This document shows positions 24,910 through 34,971 of a DNA stretch of 64,000 nucleotides, one piece after another. Made by a program: the position numbers and the translations under genes. Below the pieces are notes generated by a model. That model searched no databases. It saw only the letters and a program-made list of their open reading frames with translations, and was not told where the DNA came from. Numbering within the stretch: the first letter of the stretch is position 1; each line of letters starts with the position of its first letter. Source of the DNA: Planotetraspora thailandica (GTDB lineage Bacteria > Actinomycetota > Actinomycetes > Streptosporangiales > Streptosporangiaceae); contig NZ_BOOR01000016.1 in assembly GCF_016863335.1 (NCBI RefSeq), forward strand, positions 40,752 through 104,751, in the 5' to 3' direction.

Positions 24910-25537
24910 GACGTGCCCCCGTCCCCCTCTCCCATCGTCCGCCTCAAGCAGAGGGTCGTCCACCCCAGGAGACCCTTGCCGGCGGCGCGAGGAGCGCATC
25001 CGCGGACGTGCGCGAGCGGCGCCTTCCATGTGCCCTGCATCGGACAGGTGATGCCCCTTACCGCCGATCACCGGGTGACGAACAGCCGAAGACCGGGATA
25101 TCCAGGCGTTCGCTGTAAAGGGTGCGAATGCCGCCTTCGGTTACGTACGCCGACTTTCTCGCCCGAGGCCATCGTTCTGCGCCGCTACGTGAAAGTCGCG
25201 CGGTGTTATGCGGAATTTGGTGCACGATCATCTGGATCTTGTGCGCTGTCATAGAAATCACGATCTCTGCCGCTGCGCCCGCACCCGCACCACCCTCCAC
25301 CATGCCGTTCGCCCTCGAAGACCACATCCCTTGATCGCCGCGCGAGAGAAGCCTTCCGGAAATTTCGCTTTTTCGGATCAGCTTCATCGTCATTTCCGGT
25401 CTCTCGCTTCGGCCAAAAGCGGCCACGGAAGCCGGCGATCAATTTCGGGAGATCACCCCCTATTCCCCGGCATCACTTCCATGTAGCGTCCGGTGTGGGT
25501 TCAAGCCGACGAGGGGCCTCGGCGAGGGGAATGTTTC
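24910..25537. other. 628-bp divergent intergenic region before the large-protein operon
   Basis: It lies between the XRE-like regulator (minus) and the PhoD-like gene (plus). The last 150 bp are AT-richer than the flanks. TAGCGT at 25484-25489 is a plausible -10 box about 50 bp before the operon start, but no good -35 is visible. A short plus-strand ORF (25128-25334) and a minus-strand frame (25058-25402) overlap; neither is secure. No terminator or repeat was recognised. Confidence 0.4.
25128..25334 (+). CDS. Possible small single-pass membrane protein
   Basis: 68 residues from ATG 25128 with AAGGG about 7 nt upstream. It has one hydrophobic stretch (VLCGIWCTIIWILCAVIEITI, about residues 27-47), then a Pro/Ala-rich tail. 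No family recognised. An overlapping minus-strand frame is about equally open, so coding status is uncertain. Confidence 0.25.
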   Translation: MPPSVTYADFLARGHRSAPLRESRAVLCGIWCTIIWILCAVIEITISAAAPAPAPPSTMPFALEDHIP

Positions 25538-28060
25538 GTGACGCTGCCACTGGTGCTTGCGGGGCCTGTCGTCAGACGGGTCGACGCGTCTTCCGCGACG
25601 TTCTGGATCGCGCTCTCCCGGCCCGCGAGTATCGAGGCGCTCGCCTGGGCCGGTGACCAGACCAGCGCCGGTTCTGGAACGGTCCAGTCCGGCGACCCCG
25701 TCGTGGCGCGAAGCATCGCCACTCCTACCCGGGCTTGGGGCGACCACCTCTTCACCGCCACGGTCACCGCCGAGACCCAGGGCGCCGGCGGCCTGTCACC
25801 GGGAGCCGTCTTCTCGTACGACGTCGTCGTCGACGGGCAGGGGCTGAAGAATCTCGGTCTGCTCGCCGACGCCTCGGGCGCCGAGAGCGGCATCGACGCC
25901 GCCGCCCCCGCGAGGCTCGCCCTCGGCTACCTCCCCGATCACCTGCCGACCTTCGTCACCCCCTCCGGCACCGTCGACGGACTGCGCCTGGCCCACACCT
26001 CCTGCCGCAAACCGCACGGCCTGGGGCCGGATGCCATGTCCTGGCTCGACGACCTCATCGCCGACAACCGCACCGACGTCGACAAGCGGCCTCAGCAGCT
26101 CTTCCTCACCGGTGACCAGATCTATGCCGACGACGTGGCCGCACCGCTGCTCGGCATGTTGCAGACGCTCGCCTCCGAACTGCTCGGCTACGAGGAGACC
26201 GTCGTGATGGCCGGCGGGGCCGCGGGCACCGGGGAAACGCGCGTGGCCCTCAAGGATCTGCCGCCACTGCGGCGTGGGCGGCTGTGCGCCGAGGTCGCGA
26301 AGTTCTCCACCACCGACGGCGCCAGCCACCTGATCGGCTTCGGGGAGTTCGCGGCCATGTATCTCGCGTGCTGGAGCCCACGCGTGTGGCGCCCGTTGCC
26401 CGCGCGCAGCGCGGTCTTCGCCGAGGTGCCCGACCAGCAGCGCGCGGACCGCCACCTCACCGACTTCGAGACCGCCTTCGACGGCCGGGCGAAGTGGGAG
26501 GCCGCGGACGTCAAGGCCGAGGCGGAGGGGAGCGGCACAGGTGCGGACCGGAAGCGGGTCGAGGCCTTCGCCCTCAGCGTGCCCAAGGTCGCGCGCGCGC
26601 TCGCGAACTGCTCGACCTACATGATCTTCGACGATCACGAGGTCACCGACGACTGGTACCTCAGCGCCCCCTGGCGTACGCGGGTGCTCACCTCGCCACT
26701 CGGCAGATCCGTGATCCGCAACGGGCTCATGGCGTATGCGGTCTTCCAGGCTCCGGGCAACGACCCGGCCAAGTGGCAGCTGCAGGCGGCCCTGGCCGGC
26801 GGCCCGCCGCCCACCCCCGAGCAGAAGGTGCAGGAGAAGATCGCCACGCTGCTCGGCGACCGCGCGGCGCCGACCGTCCCGCACGAGAACGACGTCGACG
26901 AACTGCTCGGGCTGTCCAGCCCCGCCGACGGTCCCCAGGTCCGCTTCCACTACACCGTCGACGGACCTCGCCACCGGGTCGCGGTGCTCGACACGCGAAC
27001 GCGACGGGCGTACGACTCCGCGACCCGAGAAAGCCCGCCGAAGCTCGTCGGATCGTCGCTGGATGCGATGCTGCCGGCCGGGCCCCTGACCGACGGGCGC
27101 GAGTTGCTCGTCGTGGTGTCGGCGGCACCGGTGCTCTTCCCGCGCATCTTCGACGCGCTCGTACAACCGGCCGCCGCCGCGGTGTTCGACCTGAAGACCC
27201 ACCTGGTGCGTACCGAGGCGTTCGACCCGGCGCATCCGCGTCCGGCCATCGTCGGCAGCGAACAGTGGGACGTCGAGGGCTGGAGTGCCGACGAGGCCTC
27301 TTTCCACGCCTTCCTGCGCCGCCTCGGCAGCTACCCGCGGGTGGTTCTGCTCGGCGGTGACGTGCACTTCGCCTCGAGCCTCGTCTGCGATTTGTGGACC
27401 AAGGGCGACGACGCCGCCGACAGCCGGATTCTGCAATGCACCAGCAGCGCGGCCAGGAACGAACCGTCACCCGGAATGCGCGCGGTGTTGCGCGGCCAGC
27501 GCAGCGCCCAGCGACTGCTGCAGGGCGACGCCGTCGAGCGGCTCGGATGGGACGGCCAGCACGGCGTGGTGCTTCCCGGAGGCGCGCACATCCCACCCGG
27601 GCGGCGTGGGCGCCTTCTGCGAAAGCCCACGTTCGTGCCCGCCCGCGGCTGGCCGCAGGGCACCACGCTCGCGGGCGACAAGCCGCCCGACGTGCGCTAC
27701 CGCGTCTCCGTGCTGCGCGACGAGCGGCCGAGGGAGGCCCTCGGCGTGGGTGCCCCCGCGCCCCCGAGGCTGCCGGCGTGGAACGCGGCCGACCCCGTCC
27801 TCACCTACGCGCAGATCGCCGCCGCCCACCAGCAACTGCTCGACGACGGAAAGGACCCGATCCGGCTCATGATCTTCCGCAGCAACATCGGGATCGTCTC
27901 GTTCACGCCGTCGCCCTCGGGACCGGGAGAGTACGTGGCGACGCACTCGGTGATGTCCCCCGTCGGTGACGGCACCACCGGCACCGCGTTCACCAGGCAC
28001 GTCGTCGACCTGGCGAGGTCGGCCGCCGCCGCCCCGCCCACCTTGGTCACGGGAGGCTGA
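25538..28060 (+). CDS. PhoD-like metallophosphoesterase, first gene of the large-protein operon
   Basis: 840 residues from GTG 25538, with GAGGGGA upstream. An N-terminal beta domain (about 1-130, LVLAGPVVRRVDASSATFWIAL) precedes the catalytic part, as in PhoD-type phosphatases. Metal motifs: GDQIYADD (about 192-199), FDDHEVTDDW (about 364-373) and LGGDVHFASS (about 605-614). No Tat or Sec signal is visible, unlike classical PhoD phosphodiesterase/phosphatases, so it is probably cytoplasmic. The C-terminal 200 residues are not typical PhoD. The next gene begins 7 nt after the stop. Probable phosphomonoesterase or diesterase; the substrate is unknown. Confidence 0.82.
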   Translation: MTLPLVLAGPVVRRVDASSATFWIALSRPASIEALAWAGDQTSAGSGTVQSGDPVVARSIATPTRAWGDHLFTATVTAETQGAGGLSPGAVFSYDVVVDGQGLKNLGLLADASGAESGIDAAAPARLALGYLPDHLPTFVTPSGTVDGLRLAHTSCRKPHGLGPDAMSWLDDLIADNRTDVDKRPQQLFLTGDQIYADDVAAPLLGMLQTLASELLGYEETVVMAGGAAGTGETRVALKDLPPLRRGRLCAEVAKFSTTDGASHLIGFGEFAAMYLACWSPRVWRPLPARSAVFAEVPDQQRADRHLTDFETAFDGRAKWEAADVKAEAEGSGTGADRKRVEAFALSVPKVARALANCSTYMIFDDHEVTDDWYLSAPWRTRVLTSPLGRSVIRNGLMAYAVFQAPGNDPAKWQLQAALAGGPPPTPEQKVQEKIATLLGDRAAPTVPHENDVDELLGLSSPADGPQVRFHYTVDGPRHRVAVLDTRTRRAYDSATRESPPKLVGSSLDAMLPAGPLTDGRELLVVVSAAPVLFPRIFDALVQPAAAAVFDLKTHLVRTEAFDPAHPRPAIVGSEQWDVEGWSADEASFHAFLRRLGSYPRVVLLGGDVHFASSLVCDLWTKGDDAADSRILQCTSSAARNEPSPGMRAVLRGQRSAQRLLQGDAVERLGWDGQHGVVLPGGAHIPPGRRGRLLRKPTFVPARGWPQGTTLAGDKPPDVRYRVSVLRDERPREALGVGAPAPPRLPAWNAADPVLTYAQIAAAHQQLLDDGKDPIRLMIFRSNIGIVSFTPSPSGPGEYVATHSVMSPVGDGTTGTAFTRHVVDLARSAAAAPPTLVTGG

Positions 28061-28067
28061 GCGCGCC

Positions 28068-31000
28068 GTGGCGGACAAGAAGAAGCCGAATCTGTTCCAG
28101 AAGGTCTCCTCGTGGGTCGAGGACGTCGTCGAGTGGGTCGAGGCGACCTTCAGCGACCCCGCCCTGTCGGCACAGATCCGCGCCGACCTCGGTCTCGACG
28201 CCTCCGGTCCGGCTCCGGTGCGGGCGGTCGACCCGGCCACCAAGGCCAAGATCGACGAGTTCGTCGCCAAGCAGGACGTCGACGAGGCCTCGCTCATGGC
28301 CGTGGTGGCCGAGGTCAAAGCCCTTGTCGACACCGGAATGACCTTCGCGGACGCCGTCAAGACGCAGGGCGTCGACGGCAGAGACGTGCTGTGGCTGCTC
28401 TTCAAGGTCTGGATCGCCGACTCCTTCAAGGCGCGCAACCCCGCCGCGTACGGCCTGCTGACGCTCGCCGGGATCTTCACCGAGGACGACGAGGCCCTGG
28501 GAGCGCTGGACCTCGCCCCGATCGGGCGCCTGCTCAAGGGCGAGGCGCGCGGGGACGCCGAGGACGTCGTCGACCGGATCTCCTTCCTCGTCGGCACCAC
28601 CATGGTGGCCCTCGACACGTTCGTCGGCGCCGTCGGCGGCACGGTCGACGCGGCATACGGATGGGACCCCGAGCCGGACGACGACCCGGCCTCGGCACGT
28701 GTCGCCGCCCGTGCCCTGACCGTCAGGTTCCACATCCCCGTCATGCCGGTCTCGCCCATGCTCACGCTCATCGGCGTCCCCGCCGCGCACGGCGGACCGG
28801 GCATCCTCATGTCGCTCGGCGCCGCCCTGCAGGTGAGCCACTCCACCGGCGACACGACGTACACCTTCAGCGCCGGCGCCAACGGGGCGTTCGCCGTCTA
28901 CCTCGGGGCCGGCGCGCCGCGTGCGCTCAGCGCCGCCACGCCCTCGTTCGCCCTGCGGACCGAACCGGCCGAAGGCGCCGCGGGCAAGCCGGCGCTCGTC
29001 GTCGGCACGAGCGACGCCAGCAGGCTGGAGATCGGCGCCCTGGCGTGGGGCATCGAGGTCGGCGCGGATTTCGCGGCCTTCCGCCTGGCCGTACGCCGAG
29101 GCAAGCTCGTCATCTCGCTCGGCCAGGGCGACGGCTTCCTGAGCAGCCTGGGCGGGTCCGTCGAGGTGCCCTTCGACCTCGGGCTGATCGCCGACACCAA
29201 GGACGGGGTACGTTTCGAGGGCGGCACCGGCCTCAAGGTCAACCTGCCGGTCGCGGCCTCCCTCTTCGGCGTCTTCACGGTGCAGTACGTCGAGCTCGAA
29301 GTCATGCTCGACACCCGGGTGCTGCTGGAGCTGCGCGGCGGATTCTCTCTCAAGCTGGGCCCCTTCACGGCCACCGTCGACAAGCTCGGCCTCTCCGGCG
29401 ACCTCACCTCCCTGTCCGACGGCGCCGACATCGGTGACGTCGTGAAGTTCCTTCCCCCCAAGGGAATCGGCCTGCGGCTCGACGCCGGCGTGGTCAAGGG
29501 CGGCGGTTACCTGTTCATCGACCCCGAACGGGGAGAGTACGCGGGCGCCCTCGAGCTGACCCTCGCCGGCAGCTTCAGCATCAAGGCGATCTGTCTCATC
29601 ACGACGAAACGGCCCGACGGCACCGACGGTTGGTCTCTGCTGCTGCTCATCTACGGGCAGTTCTCCGTCCACGTCGCCTTCGGCATCTTCCTCACCGGCG
29701 TCGGCGGGCTCATCGGCCTGCACCACCGGGTAGATGTCCAGGCGCTGACCGACGGAATGAAGACCGGAGTCCTGGACGACATCCTGTTCCCGGCCAACCC
29801 CGTCGGCGACGCGCCGCGAATCATCAACCGCTACCGGCAGCTGTTTCCCTTCGAGTCCGACTCGCTGGTGCTCGGGCCCATGCTGGAGCTGGCCTTCAGC
29901 CAGCCCCCGATCGTGTACGTGCGCCTCGGCCTGCTTTTCGAGGTGCGCAACGCCCTCGGCGGTGACAAGCCGCTCACGCTGACCAAGGTGGTGCTCATCG
30001 GCCAGCTGCTCGCCCAGCTGCCGCCCAAGGCCACCGGCTCCCCCGCGGTCCTCAAGCTCCTCGTCGACGTCGTGGGGTTCTACGACGCGCAGGAGAAGTT
30101 CCTGATGATCCGGGCGCGCCTGCGCGACTCGTTCGTCGGGATCGAGGGGTTCGCGACGCTGAACCTCTCCGGCGAGCTGCTGCTCGCGATGCGTTTCGGG
30201 GACGATCCGTCGTTCGTGCTGTCCGCGGGCGGGTTCCACCCCGCTTTCAAGGACGTCCCCGCGGGCGTGCCCGCCGTCCTGGAGCGAATGGCGGTCTCCT
30301 TCGGCTTCGGCCCGATGCGATTCCGTTGCGAGACCTACTTCGCGATCACCAGCAACTCGGTCCAGGCAGGGTTCAAGATCGCGGTCTCCGCCAAGCTCGG
30401 TCCGGCAAGCATCGAGGGCCACCTCGGCTTCGACGCCCTCATCTACCTCAAGCCGAAGTTCCGTTTCATCGTCGGGATCGACTTCGCGGTCTCCCTCAAA
30501 GCGTTCGGCTCATCGCTGTGTGCGGTCACGGTCACCATGCAACTCGAGGGCCCCGGTGAGTGGCACGCGGTCGGCCACTTCTCCTTCTCCATCCTGTGGT
30601 GGGACGTCGAGGTCGGTTTCGACGAGAAGTGGGGCAGCGCGCCCGCCATCGAGGAGCAGACCACGAGCGCGACCCAGGCGATCCGCTCCGAGCTGTCCGA
30701 CCCCCAGCGGATGTTGCCGGAGGCGCCCGCCGGAGGCGCCGGGCTGGTGACCCTGGCCTCGGTCGAGTCCGGGCCCGTGCCCTTCGCGCACCCGTTGGGG
30801 CGGCTCACGATCAGGCAGAAGGCGTTCCCCTTCGAGGTCACTGTCGACCGGCTCGGCACCAAGCGGCTCACCGAGGGATCGGTGCGTTACTCGGTCTCCG
30901 ACGTTCTCGTCGGCGAGAAATCGGTCAAGGCCACCACCACGCCGGTGCTGGACCACTTCGCGCGCGCCCAATTCATGGAGGTCGGCGAGCAGGAGCGCAT

Positions 31001-31433
31001 CGGCGGCAAATCCTTCGAGCGGTTCCCCTGTGGGGTCAGCGTCGGCACGGACGCTTACCGGGTCGACGACATCGGCGCCGCGGTCGAGGCGACCTACGAG
31101 GAGAAGATCCTCGAGCCGCAGCCCCGCATCGCCCGGTTCCCCTGGACGCTCACCGCCATGGATGCGCGGGCGCTCCCCGACACGCTTCTCGACGCGCACG
31201 TCGCCCTCGGCGCCGCCGCGAGGTCCGTACGGGCGATGGGCGACGCGATCGCATCAGGAGGTCCCGGAGGGGCGACCGTACGCAAGGATCCGGCGCTGGC
31301 CGTCGTGGATTCCCTGTCGCTGTCGCCCGCCACGCCGCTGCTCGCAGCGGCCGCCGGGTCCGACGCGATCGCACACCAGGCGGCCGGGCCGGGCTCGGTC
31401 GTGATCGAGGCGTTCGAGCTGGCAGGAGTCTGA
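28068..31433 (+). CDS. DUF6603-like large beta-rich protein
   Basis: 1121 residues from GTG 28068, with GGGAGG upstream, 7 nt after the previous gene. The first 120 residues are charged and helical. Residues about 200-950 are built of alternating hydrophobic strands with Gly turns: GIEGFATLNLSGELLLAMRF near 692, FGFGPMRFRCETYFAITSNS near 747 and IEGHLGFDALIYLKPKFRF near 780. These resemble, from memory, proteins annotated DUF6603, for which no function is established. No signal peptide or membrane anchor is evident. The repeated amphipathic strands suggest a long beta-sheet groove or barrel. It is probably structural or scaffold, which is inference. Confidence 0.7.
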   Translation: MADKKKPNLFQKVSSWVEDVVEWVEATFSDPALSAQIRADLGLDASGPAPVRAVDPATKAKIDEFVAKQDVDEASLMAVVAEVKALVDTGMTFADAVKTQGVDGRDVLWLLFKVWIADSFKARNPAAYGLLTLAGIFTEDDEALGALDLAPIGRLLKGEARGDAEDVVDRISFLVGTTMVALDTFVGAVGGTVDAAYGWDPEPDDDPASARVAARALTVRFHIPVMPVSPMLTLIGVPAAHGGPGILMSLGAALQVSHSTGDTTYTFSAGANGAFAVYLGAGAPRALSAATPSFALRTEPAEGAAGKPALVVGTSDASRLEIGALAWGIEVGADFAAFRLAVRRGKLVISLGQGDGFLSSLGGSVEVPFDLGLIADTKDGVRFEGGTGLKVNLPVAASLFGVFTVQYVELEVMLDTRVLLELRGGFSLKLGPFTATVDKLGLSGDLTSLSDGADIGDVVKFLPPKGIGLRLDAGVVKGGGYLFIDPERGEYAGALELTLAGSFSIKAICLITTKRPDGTDGWSLLLLIYGQFSVHVAFGIFLTGVGGLIGLHHRVDVQALTDGMKTGVLDDILFPANPVGDAPRIINRYRQLFPFESDSLVLGPMLELAFSQPPIVYVRLGLLFEVRNALGGDKPLTLTKVVLIGQLLAQLPPKATGSPAVLKLLVDVVGFYDAQEKFLMIRARLRDSFVGIEGFATLNLSGELLLAMRFGDDPSFVLSAGGFHPAFKDVPAGVPAVLERMAVSFGFGPMRFRCETYFAITSNSVQAGFKIAVSAKLGPASIEGHLGFDALIYLKPKFRFIVGIDFAVSLKAFGSSLCAVTVTMQLEGPGEWHAVGHFSFSILWWDVEVGFDEKWGSAPAIEEQTTSATQAIRSELSDPQRMLPEAPAGGAGLVTLASVESGPVPFAHPLGRLTIRQKAFPFEVTVDRLGTKRLTEGSVRYSVSDVLVGEKSVKATTTPVLDHFARAQFMEVGEQERIGGKSFERFPCGVSVGTDAYRVDDIGAAVEATYEEKILEPQPRIARFPWTLTAMDARALPDTLLDAHVALGAAARSVRAMGDAIASGGPGGATVRKDPALAVVDSLSLSPATPLLAAAAGSDAIAHQAAGPGSVVIEAFELAGV

Positions 31434-31434
31434 C

Positions 31435-34400
31435 ATGGCGGCCACCGTCTACCGCTTCCTGCCCTGGACCCGCCGTGGGCTCGTCGCGGCTCTGCCCAAC
31501 GACGGCGCCCCTGACCAGCGGCCCGAGCTCGCGGTGAAGGTCGTGGTGGCGGGGGCGGGCGAGGTCCCGACGTCCGTACGCCTCCACGGGCCCGGCGACG
31601 TGGTCGGCATCGACCCCAACCAGGTGGTGCGCACCTATCCACGCCCGTACACCACCGACGCGGAGCCCAACTACCTCGCCGCGGTCGACCTCGATGCGCC
31701 GGAGCTGCCATGGTTGTTCACCCCGCGCGGCGTCCCGGGCAGCGGTCACCTGCCGCCGTGGGTCGTGCTCGTCGTCGTCGAGGACAAGCCCGGCGTCTCC
31801 CTCACGGTGCCGGCGGGCGCGCCCCTTCCGCAGCTGCGCATCGAGTCCGGTGCCGCCGACGAACTGCCCGACCTGACCGACTCATGGGCCTGGGCGCACG
31901 TCCAGCTGGTCGAGCCCTCCACGGCGACGCCGTCGGCGCAGGACGTGGCCATCGCCCTGGCCGCGGATCCCGACCGCAACGTGGGCCGGCTGGTGTGCCC
32001 ACGGCGGCTCGCCCCGCGGCGTCGCTGGATCGCCGCACTCGTCCCGGCCTTCGATGTGGGCCGGGTACGCGGGCTGGGCGGCACGCCCGCCCCGGACGCG
32101 AAGGTCGGTCCCGCATGGGAGCCCGGGCAGGACACGGTGACGTTGCCGGTCTACTTCCACTGGGAATTCCAGACCGGGCCTGAGGGTGACTTCGAGTCGC
32201 TCGCGCAGCGGCTGAAGCCGCACAAGGCCGCCACGACCGTAGGGCTCGTGCCGATGCACGTCGGAGAGGGAGCCCCGCCGATCCAGGTGCCCACGGACCA
32301 GAACCGCCATCTCGACATGGACGGCGCCCTGCGCGCTCCCGCACAGTCGGACGGGCGCCTCTCCGACGTGCCCGTCGCGCTGCGGGCCGGGCTCAAGGAG
32401 GTGACCCGGACCCTCGCGGACGCGGCCGACGGTGTGCTCGACGGCCAGACCCTGGCGGACGCGTCCCGGCAGCCGGTCGGCCCGCCCGTCTACGCCTCCT
32501 CGCACGTGCGCCGCTGGCGGGTGCTGGACGGCGAGGACCCCGAGGACGCCGAGTGGTTCCGGGAGCTGAACCTCGACCCGCGAGCCCGCGTCGCGGCAGG
32601 TCTCGGCACCGAGTGCGTGCGGGTGAACCAGGAGGACATCGCGAACGCGGCCTGGCGCCAGGTCGGGGATGTGACGGCCGCCGAGGCGGCGCTGCAACGT
32701 GCCGCGCTCGGCGCGCTCGTCTCCGGCTCCTTCTTCCGCCGGCACGTCGCGCCGATGCCCGACGAGGCTCTGCTGCCCCTCGCGGGCCCGATGGCACCCC
32801 GCACGCCTTTCGCGGGGCGCAGCCTCACCGCGACGATCGCGCGCACCTCGCTGCCGGACGCCGTGGTCGACGCCGGATTCCGCCGGGCGCTCGGCCCCGC
32901 CGGACGGGCGGTGGCCCGCTCGGCCCGGCGCCTCGGCGTGCCGATCGGGGCCGTTCGGCCCGGACTCGTCAGCGCGCTCGCCAAAGGCCGCAAGGACCTG
33001 GACGCCACCAGGTTTCCCCGGCCGGTGCTGTCCGGCGTGCGGCCGGACGCGCTGACCGGTGGCGACCTGTCCGCGATCGGCCTGCCGGTCCAGGTGGCGC
33101 CCGAAGTCCTCACGCGCCTGGCGGCTTCCGCACGCCTGCTGTCCGCTGGGCCGGTCGAGGAGTCGAAGCGACTGGTGATACGCGACGAGGTCCGGACCGT
33201 CGGGCTGATCGGCCAGGCGCATGTGGAGGCGGCGCGTCTTCTCGCCTCGCAGGCGGCGGGCACGCTGGCCGGCGCGATCGCCTCGGGCGCCCGGCCGGAT
33301 GTGCCCGCGGTCGCGACCGTGGCCGCCGCCTCGATGCTCGATGCGATGGTCGCCCAGTCGGCCCTCGCGCTGGCGGCCACTCGGGCGGGGGGTGGAGGTG
33401 TGGGCCTGCTCGTGGAAGGCCCCGCCTTCCCGGCCGGAGCCGCCGCATTGGACGTCACTGCGCCCCCCGTCGCGGTCGGGGTGCTCGACCTGGACGCGGG
33501 CAACACCCTTGTGGTGCGAACCGGGGCCGGTCAGGCGAACATCCCCGTCGCGGTGCTGGACTCCAACCTGTCCGGTGCCGACCTCGGCGGGGTGCTGTCA
33601 CGCCTTCCGGTGGGCGTGTTCCGCGGGGGCCGCTCCGGCGTGCCGGTGGACCGGACCACCCTGCCGGTGGTGCGCGCCGGCGGCACCGTGGCAGTGCTGC
33701 CTGAAAACGTGCGGCCCGGAAACGTGCGACCCGGGGACGCGCTGCCCCTGCGTCGCGGCGGGTTGTCACCGGTGCTGCGCGGACCGGTGACCGTCGGGCC
33801 CCGTGTCGTGCCCGACCCGGTCGTCGTCGGGCCGGTGCGCCCGACCGTTCCCGGCGACCGTCCGACGATCGTCGTGCCCCCGTTGATCCGCGACGCCCAG
33901 GTGATCTCCCGCTTCGAGGCCGCGCTGACGCTGCAACGGAACGTGACCGTCATCGCGACCCCCACCCCGGTGGCCACGCTCGTGCCGTACGACCTCGCCG
34001 CCGCGGCCACGGCCATACGGACGCACGTGGATCCCTCGGTGGCGCAGCCGCTCCGCCGTGACGCCCTTGTGGCATTCGCCGGTCGCGCCATCGGGGCCCT
34101 GCGCGGGATCGGCGAGGAGTTCACCGTGGACGGCTGGTGGGCGACGCACGCCCTGGACCGGATCATGGCCTACCCGACGTTTCCGGTCGCCGCGTCGGAC
34201 TACCTGTCCTCCTACGACAGCACCCGCTTCTGCCCCGGGGTCGACACCGTCCCGTCCGACTCGGTCACGCTGCTGGAGACCAACCCGCGCTTCATCGCGG
34301 CCTTCATGGCGGGCCTGAACCACGAGACCAACCGCGAGCTGCTGTGGCGGGGGTTCCCCACCGACAGCAGGGGAACACCGTTCCGCCACTTCTGGCGGCG

Positions 34401-34959
34401 GCTGGACGGGAAGGACGACATCCCGCCCATCCACGGCTGGCGGCTGGGCCGCCTGGCCGAGCAGACCACCGACCCCAAGGGCAACCTCGTGCTGCTGGTG
34501 CGCGGCGACCTGCTCCGCCGGTACCCGAACACCATCGTCGTGGCGATGCCGGCCGCGGCAGAGCGCAAGCCGGACCACGACAAGGTGGTGAAGCCGGTGT
34601 TCGCCGGCCGGTTCGACCCCGACGTGTCGTTCTTCGGGTTCCCGCTGGTCGACAGCGACCTCCAGCAAGGCCGGGGCTGGTTCTTCGCGCTCATGGAGCC
34701 GGTCACGGAGCCGCGTTTCGGCCTCGACGAGACCAAAGGGGCATCGTCGGGGGGCGGCGTATCCACGGCGAACGCCCTCGCCTGGACCGACACCGATGTG
34801 CCCGAGGGCGGGCACCTCGGAACCGAGACGTTCGGCCCCCTCGGCCTGGACCCGGGGACCGCAGGGGCGGGAGACGTGGCGGCGACGTTGTTCCAGAGGC
34901 CGTTCGCCCTGTACGTGCACGCGAAACACCTTGTCGACCCGCTGCCCGTGCAGCAGTGA
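31435..34959 (+). CDS. Large conserved-type protein of unknown function (1174 aa)
   Basis: ATG 31435 follows the previous stop by 1 nt, with AGGAG upstream. No known domain was recognised. Segments that look conserved: LPPWVVLVVVEDKPGVSL (about 105-122), SWAWAHVQL (about 150), LVCPRRLAPRRRW with ALVPAFDVGRVRGLGG (about 185-216), LPVYFHWEFQTGPEGDFESL (about 238-257) and GLNHETNRELLWRGFPTDSR (about 960). A Pro/Gly/Val-rich stretch (about 760-815, repeated VRPG units) separates N- and C-terminal parts. No signal peptide or TM segment. I have a vague memory of such NHE...ELLWRxxPTD proteins being widespread but unassigned; a profile search would decide. Confidence 0.7.
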   Translation: MAATVYRFLPWTRRGLVAALPNDGAPDQRPELAVKVVVAGAGEVPTSVRLHGPGDVVGIDPNQVVRTYPRPYTTDAEPNYLAAVDLDAPELPWLFTPRGVPGSGHLPPWVVLVVVEDKPGVSLTVPAGAPLPQLRIESGAADELPDLTDSWAWAHVQLVEPSTATPSAQDVAIALAADPDRNVGRLVCPRRLAPRRRWIAALVPAFDVGRVRGLGGTPAPDAKVGPAWEPGQDTVTLPVYFHWEFQTGPEGDFESLAQRLKPHKAATTVGLVPMHVGEGAPPIQVPTDQNRHLDMDGALRAPAQSDGRLSDVPVALRAGLKEVTRTLADAADGVLDGQTLADASRQPVGPPVYASSHVRRWRVLDGEDPEDAEWFRELNLDPRARVAAGLGTECVRVNQEDIANAAWRQVGDVTAAEAALQRAALGALVSGSFFRRHVAPMPDEALLPLAGPMAPRTPFAGRSLTATIARTSLPDAVVDAGFRRALGPAGRAVARSARRLGVPIGAVRPGLVSALAKGRKDLDATRFPRPVLSGVRPDALTGGDLSAIGLPVQVAPEVLTRLAASARLLSAGPVEESKRLVIRDEVRTVGLIGQAHVEAARLLASQAAGTLAGAIASGARPDVPAVATVAAASMLDAMVAQSALALAATRAGGGGVGLLVEGPAFPAGAAALDVTAPPVAVGVLDLDAGNTLVVRTGAGQANIPVAVLDSNLSGADLGGVLSRLPVGVFRGGRSGVPVDRTTLPVVRAGGTVAVLPENVRPGNVRPGDALPLRRGGLSPVLRGPVTVGPRVVPDPVVVGPVRPTVPGDRPTIVVPPLIRDAQVISRFEAALTLQRNVTVIATPTPVATLVPYDLAAAATAIRTHVDPSVAQPLRRDALVAFAGRAIGALRGIGEEFTVDGWWATHALDRIMAYPTFPVAASDYLSSYDSTRFCPGVDTVPSDSVTLLETNPRFIAAFMAGLNHETNRELLWRGFPTDSRGTPFRHFWRRLDGKDDIPPIHGWRLGRLAEQTTDPKGNLVLLVRGDLLRRYPNTIVVAMPAAAERKPDHDKVVKPVFAGRFDPDVSFFGFPLVDSDLQQGRGWFFALMEPVTEPRFGLDETKGASSGGGVSTANALAWTDTDVPEGGHLGTETFGPLGLDPGTAGAGDVAATLFQRPFALYVHAKHLVDPLPVQQ

Positions 34960-34971
34960 CCCGGAGGCCTG

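Noticed and set aside
25058..25426. Minus-strand ORF before the large-protein operon (MTMKLIRKSEISG...)
   Set aside because: No Shine-Dalgarno or recognised motif; overlaps a plus-strand frame of similar quality. Kept only as part of the intergenic description.
28047..30422. 791-aa minus-strand open frame antisense to the DUF6603-like gene
   Set aside because: It follows the high third-position GC of the plus-strand gene, has no ribosome binding site or domain, and similar antisense frames accompany almost every long gene here.
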